Positions 36,718-44,819 of a DNA stretch of 64,000 nt are shown piece by piece (position 1 is the first letter of the stretch; every line of letters begins with the position of its first letter). This stretch comes from JAXLVB01 sp046329195 (GTDB lineage: Bacteria; Bacteroidota; Bacteroidia; Cytophagales; Spirosomataceae): NCBI GenBank assembly GCA_046329195.1, contig JAXLVB010000002.1:1240001-1304000 (forward strand), read 5' to 3'. The notes below the pieces were generated by a model. That model saw nothing but the letters and a program-made list of their open reading frames with translations. It was not told the DNA's origin and searched no databases. A program made the translations under genes and the position numbers.

Positions 36718-39471
36718 ATGGATCCATTTTCATACATTGCCAATGCCGATACGGCTGTCATTGACGAATTGTATCGTGCTTATCAACAAGACCCAACCTC
36801 AGTTGATGAAAGTTGGCAGAATTTCTTCAAAGGTTTTGATTTTTCTGCTGCATGGCTTGATGAAAACGGTAAGGCCAACGGCAACGGGCATGTGGTGGAC
36901 GTAGCCAGCGGCGTTGACCGTAAACATGCCGAAAAGGAAGTGTCCGTAGCGAGCCTTATCAAAGCCTATCGCTCTCGTGGTCACCTGCTTTCAACCACCA
37001 ACCCCATTCGTCCTCGCAAAGACCGCAACCCACGAGTTACACTGGGCGATTATAGCCTCACCGATGCCGATTTAGACACGGTTTTTGATGCGGGTCACTT
37101 GCTAGGTATTGGCCCCTCTACGCTCCGAGACATTATGAAAGCCTTGGAGAAAATCTATGCGGGCAACATCGGTTTTGAGTATATGTATATTCGAGAAATC
37201 GAGGTTAAAAACTGGATTCGGAACAAAATCGAGAAAGAAGCGCTGAAGTTTAACCCTTCACTGGGCGAAAAAACGCATATCCTTCAAAAACTCAACGAAG
37301 CCGTTGTGTTTGAGAGCTTTTTGCACACCAAGTACTTAGGTCAAAAACGGTTCTCGCTCGAAGGCGGCGAAAGTACCATTCCAGCGTTGGATGCCATCAT
37401 CAACCACTCTGCCGAAATCGGAGTCGAAGAAGTCATGATTGGGATGGCTCACCGTGGTCGCCTCAACGTACTGGCCAACATCATGCACAAGTCGTACAAG
37501 GAGTTGTTTAGTGGTTTTGAAGGCGAAGTACCCGAAGACATTCACGGCGATGGTGACGTAAAGTACCACCTAGGGTATTCGAGCAAGCATATTACCCCAA
37601 CAGGTAAAGAAATCAGCCTAAAATTAGCACCAAACCCATCGCACTTAGAGGCAGTGAATCCTGTTGTGGAAGGCTTTGTTCGGGCTCGTGCTGATGCACA
37701 CTACGGCGGAGATTATGACAAAGTGCTCCCCATCTTGATTCATGGCGATGCAGCCGTGGCTGGACAAGGGATTGTGTACGAAGTAACCCAAATGGCCAAA
37801 TTAAACGCCTATAAAACAGGCGGCACGGTTCATTTTGTCATAAATAACCAAGTTGGTTTCACCACCGACTTTGAGGATGCTCGTTCGTCTATCTACTGCT
37901 CAGATATTGCCAAAATTATTGATGCTCCCATCTTCCACGTCAATGGTGATGACCCTGAGGCAGTTGTCTTTGTAGCCAAAATGGCGGTTGAATTCCGTGA
38001 AAAATTCAATCGGGATGTATTTATTGATATGGTGTGTTACCGCCGCTGGGGACACAACGAGTCGGACGAGCCGAAGTTTACACAACCGACACTCTATGAC
38101 CTCATTGGAAAGCACCTCAACGTTCGAGAAATTTACAACCAACAACTCATTGAGCGTGGTGATGTGGATGCTGAATTGGCCAAACGCATGGATGCAGAAT
38201 TCAAGGCATACCTACAAGACCGCCTCAACGAAGTCAAGCAAAGCGATGCCCCCGTTTATAAACCATTGAAGTTGGATGTAGCGTGGTCTGCCTTACGTTG
38301 GTCAACCCGTGAAGATTTTGCTCAATCGCCCGAAACCGGAGTTTCTCAAGAACTCTTGGAAAAAATAGGTAAAGCTTTAGTTAAAACACCTGAAGGTTTC
38401 AAACCCATTAAGCAAATTGAAAAATTACTGAAAGACCGTCAGCAACTAATTTTTGAAACCCGACAAGTCAATTGGGCTACTGCCGAGTTACTGGCGTATG
38501 GTTCGTTGCTAGTAGAGGGTAAGGGTGTTCGGATGACAGGGCAGGACGTTCAGCGTGGCACCTTCTCGCACCGTCATGCGGTGTTACATGATTCTGAAAC
38601 CAACGATACCTATAATTCATTAGACCATATTGAAGCAGGACAAGAGCGGTTCCACATTTATAATTCCTTACTTTCAGAATATGGAGTTTTAGGATTTGAA
38701 TATGGCTACGCCATGGCCGACCCCGATACCTTAGTCATTTGGGAGGCACAGTTTGGCGACTTTGCCAATGGTGCCCAAATCATGATAGACCAGTTCATTG
38801 CAGCAGGCGAGTCTAAGTGGGGCATTCAGACGGGTTTAGTAATGTTGTTGCCTCATGGCTACGAAGGTCAAGGTCCTGAGCACTCCAATGCTCGTCCCGA
38901 ACGGTTCTTGCAATTAACGGGTGAAGACAATATGATTGTGGTAAACTTGACGACTCCTGCAAATATTTTCCATTTGCTACGTCGGCAGTTGGCTTGGTCA
39001 TTCCGTAAGCCTTGTATTGTCATGTCACCTAAGTCAATGTTGCGTCATCCACTTTGTATGTCTCCATTGAGTGACTTAGTATCAGGCCGATTCCAAGAAA
39101 TTTATCCAGACCCTTATGTAAATCCTAAAAAAGTCAAAAAGGTATTGTTGTGTACAGGTAAAGTCTATTGGGATTTGTTGGATAAACAACAAAAAGACAA
39201 GCGTGACGATGTTGCCGTCATTCGAGTAGAACAATTGTATCCGCTCCCGACCGAGCAAATTGAAGCACAATTGGCACTTTATCCAAAAGCAAAAGTTTAT
39301 TGGGTACAAGAAGAACCTCGCAACATGGGTTATTGGACGTTCTTGCTCCGTGAATTCGGACAGGCCCGTATGGATATTTATGCTCGTAAAGTAAGTGCAT
39401 CGCCTTCAACTGGTTTCTTGAAAATCCATAACGAAGAGCAAGCCAACTTGATTAACCAAGCATTTTCGTAA
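36718..39471 (+). CDS. sucA: 2-oxoglutarate dehydrogenase E1 component
   Basis: This is the thiamine-diphosphate decarboxylase subunit of the 2-oxoglutarate dehydrogenase complex of the TCA cycle. The N-terminus carries the E2-binding helix (SYIANADTAVIDELYRAYQ). The TPP domain shows GMAHRGRLNVLAN, HGDAAVAGQGIVYE and HFVINNQVGFTT; the C-terminal half has FSHRHAVLHD and LLPHGYEGQGPEHS. At 917 aa it is the normal length. The sucB gene follows after 148 bp, so the two subunits are probably co-expressed. The E3 subunit is not in the window. Confidence 0.96.
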   Translation: MDPFSYIANADTAVIDELYRAYQQDPTSVDESWQNFFKGFDFSAAWLDENGKANGNGHVVDVASGVDRKHAEKEVSVASLIKAYRSRGHLLSTTNPIRPRKDRNPRVTLGDYSLTDADLDTVFDAGHLLGIGPSTLRDIMKALEKIYAGNIGFEYMYIREIEVKNWIRNKIEKEALKFNPSLGEKTHILQKLNEAVVFESFLHTKYLGQKRFSLEGGESTIPALDAIINHSAEIGVEEVMIGMAHRGRLNVLANIMHKSYKELFSGFEGEVPEDIHGDGDVKYHLGYSSKHITPTGKEISLKLAPNPSHLEAVNPVVEGFVRARADAHYGGDYDKVLPILIHGDAAVAGQGIVYEVTQMAKLNAYKTGGTVHFVINNQVGFTTDFEDARSSIYCSDIAKIIDAPIFHVNGDDPEAVVFVAKMAVEFREKFNRDVFIDMVCYRRWGHNESDEPKFTQPTLYDLIGKHLNVREIYNQQLIERGDVDAELAKRMDAEFKAYLQDRLNEVKQSDAPVYKPLKLDVAWSALRWSTREDFAQSPETGVSQELLEKIGKALVKTPEGFKPIKQIEKLLKDRQQLIFETRQVNWATAELLAYGSLLVEGKGVRMTGQDVQRGTFSHRHAVLHDSETNDTYNSLDHIEAGQERFHIYNSLLSEYGVLGFEYGYAMADPDTLVIWEAQFGDFANGAQIMIDQFIAAGESKWGIQTGLVMLLPHGYEGQGPEHSNARPERFLQLTGEDNMIVVNLTTPANIFHLLRRQLAWSFRKPCIVMSPKSMLRHPLCMSPLSDLVSGRFQEIYPDPYVNPKKVKKVLLCTGKVYWDLLDKQQKDKRDDVAVIRVEQLYPLPTEQIEAQLALYPKAKVYWVQEEPRNMGYWTFLLREFGQARMDIYARKVSASPSTGFLKIHNEEQANLINQAFS

Positions 39472-39619
39472 GAGCCATTCCTCATAGTTGGCTTTTCGTC
39501 AGAAAAGGCATTAGTACAATAACAAAAAGAAAATGGTGATATGCTACCTCTACAATACATAACGCCATCCTTCTCTAATTCAGATACCAGCGAGTATCAC
39601 AACAAAAAATTGAACCGAA

Positions 39620-41179
39620 ATGGCAATCATTGAAATGAAAGTACCCGCCGTAGGGGAAAGTATTACCGAAGTCACCATCGCCACTTGGAATAAAAAAGAA
39701 GGTGATTCTGTAAAATTAGACGAAGTGATTTGTGAATTAGAATCGGATAAAGCTACGTTTGAGCTTCCAGCCGAAGCCGAAGGTATTTTGCATATTGTAG
39801 CCAAAGAAGGTGATACGCTTGCGATTGGGGCTGTCATTGCTCGTATCGAAACAGGATTAAGCACTTCATCGGCACCTGCTGCTCCAGTAGCTGCACCTAT
39901 TCCTGTAGTAGTAGAAACGCCTGCTCCCACTCCTGTATCAAGTACACCAGCGGCAAGTGCGCCTTCGACTATTGAGGTTAAAGTACCCGCTGTTGGCGAA
40001 TCGGTGGCAGAGGTTACGATTGCTTCTTGGAGTAAAAAAGAGGGCGATACTGTTGCTTTAGATGAAATTATCTGCGAGTTAGAATCTGACAAAGCAACCT
40101 TTGAATTGCCATCGCCCGCAGCAGGTATTCTGACGATTGTGGCCAAAGTAGGTAGTGTGGTGCCAATTGGTGGATTAGTGGCTACGATTTCTGGAACAGG
40201 TAGTAGTGTTGCAGCCACTCCCAAAGTAGAAGAGCCTAAAACCGAAGCACCTGTTGCATCAAAAACGGAAGTTCATTCTACCCCTCTTGCCGAGAAAATT
40301 TTGGCTGATAAAGGAATCAATCCTGCCGAGGTAGTTGGTACAGGTTTTGGAGGTAAAATCACTAAGGAAGATGCTTTGAAAGCAGAGAAAACCGCCGCCA
40401 CGCCTCCTCCAGCCCCTAAAACTCCTGAACCTGCCAAAGTTACACCTCCTCCTGCCGCAGCTCCAGTAGTGACGGCTGGGCGTGCACAACGCAGAGAACG
40501 CATGACTTCGCTTCGTAAAACGGTGGCACGTCGTTTAGTAGCTGTGAAAAACGAAACAGCTATGCTGACCACATTCAACGAAGTGGACATGAAGCCAATC
40601 ATGGACTTGCGTAACAAATACAAAGACAAGTTCAAAGAAAAACACGGTGTTGGATTGGGCTTTATGTCGTTCTTTACCAAAGCCGTTTGCATGGCCTTGA
40701 AGGAATTCCCAGCCGTAAATGCCAGCATTGATGGCGACGAAATCGTTTTCCATGATTATGCAGACATTAGCATAGCCGTCTCGGCACCCAAAGGCTTGGT
40801 CGTACCGGTGATTCGCAACGCTGAAAAAATGAGCTTTGCTGAAATCGAAAGTGAAATCGGGCGCTTGGCAGGTCGTGCTCGTGACAACAAACTCACCATC
40901 GAGGAAATGACCGGTGGTACGTTCACAATAACGAATGGTGGGGTGTTTGGCTCTTTGATGAGTACCCCCATCATCAATGCACCTCAAGTAGCCATTTTGG
41001 GTATGCACGCTATCAAAGAACGTCCTGTGGTAGTGGACGGCCAAATCGTGATTCGTCCGATGATGTATTTGGCACTTTCGTATGACCACCGTATCATTGA
41101 CGGTCGTGAATCGGTAAGTTTCTTAGTACGAGTCAAAGAAATGCTCGAAGATCCTCAGCGCTTGCTCTTGGAGTTGTAA
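39620..41179 (+). CDS. sucB: 2-oxoglutarate dehydrogenase E2 (dihydrolipoyl succinyltransferase), two lipoyl domains
   Basis: This is the E2 succinyltransferase core of the 2-oxoglutarate dehydrogenase complex. It has two lipoyl domains (about residues 2-77 and 117-190), each with ELESDKATFELP and lipoyl Lys44 and Lys158; the proteobacterial enzyme usually has one. Pro/Ala linkers flank a subunit-binding domain (about 220-255, STPLAEKILADKGINP). The catalytic domain ends in SYDHRIIDG (His490, Asp494). The VPAVGES signature and the neighbour sucA support 2-oxoglutarate specificity over pyruvate. Confidence 0.95.
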   Translation: MAIIEMKVPAVGESITEVTIATWNKKEGDSVKLDEVICELESDKATFELPAEAEGILHIVAKEGDTLAIGAVIARIETGLSTSSAPAAPVAAPIPVVVETPAPTPVSSTPAASAPSTIEVKVPAVGESVAEVTIASWSKKEGDTVALDEIICELESDKATFELPSPAAGILTIVAKVGSVVPIGGLVATISGTGSSVAATPKVEEPKTEAPVASKTEVHSTPLAEKILADKGINPAEVVGTGFGGKITKEDALKAEKTAATPPPAPKTPEPAKVTPPPAAAPVVTAGRAQRRERMTSLRKTVARRLVAVKNETAMLTTFNEVDMKPIMDLRNKYKDKFKEKHGVGLGFMSFFTKAVCMALKEFPAVNASIDGDEIVFHDYADISIAVSAPKGLVVPVIRNAEKMSFAEIESEIGRLAGRARDNKLTIEEMTGGTFTITNGGVFGSLMSTPIINAPQVAILGMHAIKERPVVVDGQIVIRPMMYLALSYDHRIIDGRESVSFLVRVKEMLEDPQRLLLEL

Positions 41180-41200
41180 GAAATCAAGAAATACAGCCAC

Positions 41201-41234
41201 AAATCCCCTGCAAGCGATTACAGGGGATTTTTTG
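41201..41234 (+). terminator. Terminator after sucB
   Basis: A 10-bp perfect stem (AAATCCCCTG / CAGGGGATTT) with a 10-nt loop is followed by a T-run, 22 bp after the sucB stop. Confidence 0.85.
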
Positions 41235-41328
41235 TGTCATTACCATAGTATTTTGGGCAATTTTTAATACTTTTACTTCTCTACTTATTCCATCCCTTCT
41301 TATTTGCTCAACACCTAACACGTTTACC

Positions 41329-42402
41329 ATGAAGTACTTTATCACTGGACTACTCTTCTTTTTGTGGGTTCAATCAGCCATCAGTCAGACCACCGAAGAG
41401 CTTAAAAAAGAAATTGCCTCGCTGAAATCTCAACTTGAGGGACTGTCTTCTTCGTTAAGCTCGCAAGAAAAAGCAGTAGATGACTTACTCTGGTATCAAA
41501 AAGTTGGTGATGTTGCCCTCATTGATAAAGTAGAAATTACAGGCTTGCCCTCACGAGTCATCAAGAATCCTACCGGACAAGGAGCAAAAAATCCATTAAA
41601 ATTTAAGACGTACTTCTTTTTCCCAAAAAACTTAGACCCCAGCAAGAAATATCCTTTGTTGGTCTTTGTACATGGAGGCGTCCATGCCAATTTTGACACC
41701 TATTACACTCACATTATTCGTGAAATGATAGCCCAAGGTTACGTCATTGTAGCTCCAGAATACCGTGGTAGTACGGGTTATGGAGAAAGTTTTTATCGTG
41801 CTATTGACTATGGTGGATACGAAAATGAAGACGTAAAAGTAGCACGAGATCACGCTATTGAAGCGTACGACTTCATTGATAGTCAACGCATTGGCATCCT
41901 GGGATGGAGTCATGGTGGTATGATTTCGTTGATGAATATTTTTGATCATCCCGAAAGCTACAAAGTTTGCTATGCAGGAGTGCCAGTTAGTGATTTGGTG
42001 GCTCGTATGGGATACAAAACCGAAAGTTATCGGCAATTGTATTCGGCTGATTATCACTTAGGAAAAAGTGCTGCCGACAATGTAGAAGAATATAAAAAAC
42101 GCTCCCCAGCTTGGAATGCCCACAAACTCCAAACGCCCTTGTTGATTCATACCAACACCAACGACGAAGACGTGAATGTGCTGGAGGTAGAACACCTCAT
42201 CAAATCGCTAAAGGCTGAGGGGAAACAATTTGAGTATGAAATATATCAAGATGCTCCAGGTGGTCATGCCTTCAATCGTATTGACACCAAATTAGCCAAG
42301 GAAAGTCGTGTAAAAGTGTATCAGTTTTTGGCAAAACACCTCTCTCCTACCAAGCCCATCAAAAACTTAAAAGAACTTCAAAAAGCAGGTTATGGTTTTT
42401 AG
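41329..42402 (+). CDS. Exported S9-type serine hydrolase (alpha/beta-hydrolase)
   Basis: A signal peptide (MKYFITGLLFFLWVQSAISQ) leads into a short coiled coil (about residues 22-50, KKEIASLKSQLEGLSSSL) and then a prolyl-oligopeptidase-type alpha/beta-hydrolase domain. The nucleophile Ser is in GILGWSHGGMIS, an Asp lies in HTNTNDEDVNVLE, and the His is in DAPGGHAFNR. The oxyanion-side LLVFVHGGVHANF is also typical. No propeller domain precedes it. It probably acts as a periplasmic peptidase or esterase; the substrate is unknown. Confidence 0.85.
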   Translation: MKYFITGLLFFLWVQSAISQTTEELKKEIASLKSQLEGLSSSLSSQEKAVDDLLWYQKVGDVALIDKVEITGLPSRVIKNPTGQGAKNPLKFKTYFFFPKNLDPSKKYPLLVFVHGGVHANFDTYYTHIIREMIAQGYVIVAPEYRGSTGYGESFYRAIDYGGYENEDVKVARDHAIEAYDFIDSQRIGILGWSHGGMISLMNIFDHPESYKVCYAGVPVSDLVARMGYKTESYRQLYSADYHLGKSAADNVEEYKKRSPAWNAHKLQTPLLIHTNTNDEDVNVLEVEHLIKSLKAEGKQFEYEIYQDAPGGHAFNRIDTKLAKESRVKVYQFLAKHLSPTKPIKNLKELQKAGYGF

Positions 42403-42410
42403 AAAGCTTC

Positions 42411-42442
42411 AGACGTTCCATTTTTTACAAAATGGAACGTCT
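42411..42442. terminator. Hairpin between convergent genes
   Basis: A perfect 14-bp stem (AGACGTTCCATTTT / AAAATGGAACGTCT, loop TTAC) separates the hydrolase gene from the convergent rluA-type gene. The arms supply the T/A-rich part, but there is no separate T-run. Confidence 0.7.
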
Positions 42443-42448
42443 CGAACT

Positions 42449-43384
42449 CTAAGAAAATAAGCGTTGAAATTTAGCAGGAATCGGTGTTTTAAAACGAAGT
42501 TCTTCGTTGGTAACGGGATGTTTAAAAGCTAACACCCAAGCATGAAGCCCCACTCGACCAATTGGGTTGGTAGTAGCTCCATATTTTTTGTCGCCAATGA
42601 TGGGATGTCCTAAATCCTTCAAATGAACTCTAATTTGGTTTTTGCGACCCGTTTCGAGTTCAACTTTGAGTAGTGAATACAGGTCGTTTCGATGAAGGGT
42701 TTCGTAATGCGTTACGGCCAACTGTCCCTTATCAGGATTTTGAGTAGAATACACAATCAAGGCTTTGTTCTCGGCCAAATACGAACGAATCTCGCCTTGT
42801 GGCGGGTCCACAGGGCCTTCGGTTACTGCTAAATACACTCGTTCTTTGGCGGTAGAATGCCACAAATCTTGCAGTAGTTTTTGCACCTTTTCGCTCTTTG
42901 CAAACATCATTATACCCGAAGTTTCTCGGTCGAGACGATGCACTACAAAGATACGATTGGCAGGGTTTGCCTTTTTGATATGACTACTCAAAATACTATA
43001 GGCTGTATGCAGTTTTTGTTTTTCGGTAGCAATAGACAACAACCCATCGGCTTTATCAATAACCACCAAATGTTCATCCTCAAAAAGGATGGTCAAGTCT
43101 TTGTAATCTTGTTTCTGATACGACTTTGTCCAGCGAATTTCTACGACTTGTTCTGGTTTTAGGAGGTGATTAAACTGTGAGGTCGCCCTTCCATCAACCA
43201 ACACTTGTTTGTCTCGCAGCAATCCTTTAATGTTATGGCGGTTTTTGCTTGGTAGTTTTTCCAACAAAAACGGCATTAACGTAGTGATTTCTTCCACTAC
43301 AAAACGTAGTTCTGGCTGCTTTTTATCTTTCGATTGTCCTCCTGTGTTTGTTTGTTTTTCCATAATTTTATTCAAAAAACCCAT
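42449..43384 (-). CDS. RluA-family pseudouridine synthase
   Basis: This cytoplasmic RNA-modifying enzyme has an N-terminal S4-like RNA-binding region (about residues 28-85: MPFLLEKLPSKNRHNIKGLLRDKQVLVDG) and a catalytic domain with the diagnostic VVHRLDRETSGIMMFAKS, where the Asp attacks uridine. The terminal HLKDLGHPIIGDKKYG and GLHAWVLAFKHP are also family hallmarks. The target RNA (23S rRNA or tRNA) is not predictable. An ATG seven codons in (43363) is an alternative start. At 311 aa the length is normal. Confidence 0.92.
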   Translation of the reverse strand: MGFLNKIMEKQTNTGGQSKDKKQPELRFVVEEITTLMPFLLEKLPSKNRHNIKGLLRDKQVLVDGRATSQFNHLLKPEQVVEIRWTKSYQKQDYKDLTILFEDEHLVVIDKADGLLSIATEKQKLHTAYSILSSHIKKANPANRIFVVHRLDRETSGIMMFAKSEKVQKLLQDLWHSTAKERVYLAVTEGPVDPPQGEIRSYLAENKALIVYSTQNPDKGQLAVTHYETLHRNDLYSLLKVELETGRKNQIRVHLKDLGHPIIGDKKYGATTNPIGRVGLHAWVLAFKHPVTNEELRFKTPIPAKFQRLFS

Positions 43385-43444
43385 TGAAAATCAATAGCTA
43401 AATATTTTCATTAAGGTTTTGAGGACAACAGTTTCGTCTAAGTT

Positions 43445-44209
43445 TTAATTCACCTGCAAGCGAAGGCCATCGTACGCCAGAAACACGTTGGGTGGTAATT
43501 CGTTCTCTACCTCGGCATGAAGACCCATTTTATGGCTCATGTGGGTGAGGTAGGCTTGTTTTGGCTTAATCCGCTCAATCATACTCAAGGCCTGCTCCAA
43601 CGTAAAGTGTGAAATATGATGGGTTTTCTGGAGAGCATTCAATACCAATACCTGCAAACCTTCCAGTTTGATAAGTTCTTCTTCTGCAATGGCATTGGCA
43701 TCGGTAATGTATGCAAAATCACCGATTCGATACCCGAACACAGGTAGTTTATGGTGCATTACTTCAATGGGTAAGAGAGAAACCCCTTCTACAACAAACG
43801 GCTCATTTTGAATCTCTTGCAGCAAAATCATCGGAACACCCGGGTACTTTCGTTCGGCAAAAGCATAGGCAAACTCCCGTTGGATTTGGTCTAATACCCT
43901 ACGATGCCCATAAACAGGCATATCTTTTTGTTGCTTGAAATTATACGCCCGCACATCGTCAAGGCCAGCGGTGTGATCTTTGTGTTCGTGGGTGAAAATG
44001 ACCGCATCTAAGGTCTTGATGCGCTCTCGGAGCATTTGTTGCCTAAAGTCGGGGCCAGTGTCTATCACCAAACTTTTTCCGGCTACCTCCAAATGCACAG
44101 AAACCCGTAAACGCTTGTCACGGAAGTCTAACGAACGACAAACTTCACAATCACAAGCAATTACGGGTACTCCTTGCGAGGTGCCAGTACCAAGAAAGGT
44201 AATTCGCAT
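43445..44209 (-). CDS. MBL-fold metallo-hydrolase, PhnP-like
   Basis: This 254-aa cytoplasmic metallo-beta-lactamase fold protein opens with MRITFLGTGTSQGVPVIACDC and the CxxCxS pair of the PhnP group. The metal motif is THEHKDHTAGLDD; further ligands are in YITDAN and the terminal YLTHMSHKMG. PhnP cleaves cyclic phosphodiesters, but no phosphonate genes are nearby, so the substrate is open. It may be co-transcribed with the rluA-type gene 60 bp downstream. Confidence 0.87.
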   Translation of the reverse strand: MRITFLGTGTSQGVPVIACDCEVCRSLDFRDKRLRVSVHLEVAGKSLVIDTGPDFRQQMLRERIKTLDAVIFTHEHKDHTAGLDDVRAYNFKQQKDMPVYGHRRVLDQIQREFAYAFAERKYPGVPMILLQEIQNEPFVVEGVSLLPIEVMHHKLPVFGYRIGDFAYITDANAIAEEELIKLEGLQVLVLNALQKTHHISHFTLEQALSMIERIKPKQAYLTHMSHKMGLHAEVENELPPNVFLAYDGLRLQVN

Positions 44210-44267
44210 GAAGGATAATCATTTTTGAGGTAAGAGCCAGACTTGGTTCTCTACCTCTTCCATCTAC

Positions 44268-44636
44268 CTACTCGGTTAGTTCTCTTACTTTTGCTACTAA
44301 AGCGTCAAAATTGAGTGGTTTTACCAACATATCGTTAAAACCAGCTGCTTTATATTCGGCTAATGTATAGTTACGGGCGTTCCCAGTGATGGCCACAATC
44401 GGCAACTTCGCTTTATTGGGGTCGCTAAGTGCACGAACCCGCTTGGTACATTCAATACCATCCATGATGGGCATGTTGATATCCAACAACAGAATATCAA
44501 ATGATTCTTTTTCGAGCGCCTTCAACACTTCTTCACCGTTTTTTACGGAGTAGATTTGGAAGTTTTGAAACTCTAAAATTTTCTTTGCTAAGTTTTGAAT
44601 TACCGAGCTATCTTCGGCAATAAGGACCTTTTTCAT
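44268..44636 (-). CDS. Single-domain response regulator (receiver only)
   Basis: This CheY-like 122-aa receiver has the acidic pair Glu8-Asp9, phosphoacceptor Asp52 in LLLDINMPIMDG, a conserved Thr in VAITGNA and the switch Lys in DMLVKPLNF. With no output domain it should act through protein contacts, for example in a phosphorelay. No sensor kinase is adjacent. The start codon overlaps a 12-bp palindrome. Confidence 0.9.
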   Translation of the reverse strand: MKKVLIAEDSSVIQNLAKKILEFQNFQIYSVKNGEEVLKALEKESFDILLLDINMPIMDGIECTKRVRALSDPNKAKLPIVAITGNARNYTLAEYKAAGFNDMLVKPLNFDALVAKVRELTE

Positions 44637-44646
44637 ACGATCGTAT
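44635..44646. promoter_or_regulatory. 12-bp palindrome over the response-regulator start codon
   Basis: ATACGATCGTAT is a perfect palindrome that includes two bases of the start codon of the receiver gene. It could be a repressor site or fold in the mRNA around the start; this is inference only. Confidence 0.35.
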
Positions 44647-44701
44647 AGGCTACTGTTGGTTACTTTTGAATTCGTGAAATTAGGGGAAATTTGAATAGGG
44701 C

Positions 44702-44744
44702 GGTACGATTTCGGTTAAAATTTCACAGAATCGTACCAAAAATA
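44702..44744 (-). promoter_or_regulatory. Promoter with inverted repeat upstream of the response regulator
   Basis: On the minus strand TATTTTTG (44744-44737) is an exact -7 element. Immediately downstream lies an inverted repeat, GGTACGATT (44702-44710) and AATCGTACC (44729-44737), a perfect 9-bp pair that spans the expected transcription start. This is the layout of an operator between divergent genes (receiver and tex). Confidence 0.5.
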
Positions 44745-44819
44745 AGTTTTGTCTGCATATTTGCGGTAGTATTTTGATGTAATTTTTTAGCGTCTGACGC
44801 TTTTTCTATTCTTTTATTT

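Noticed and set aside
39580..40224. 214-residue minus-strand frame opposite sucB
   Set aside because: It is antisense of the lipoyl domains and Ala/Pro linkers; the sense gene is certain.
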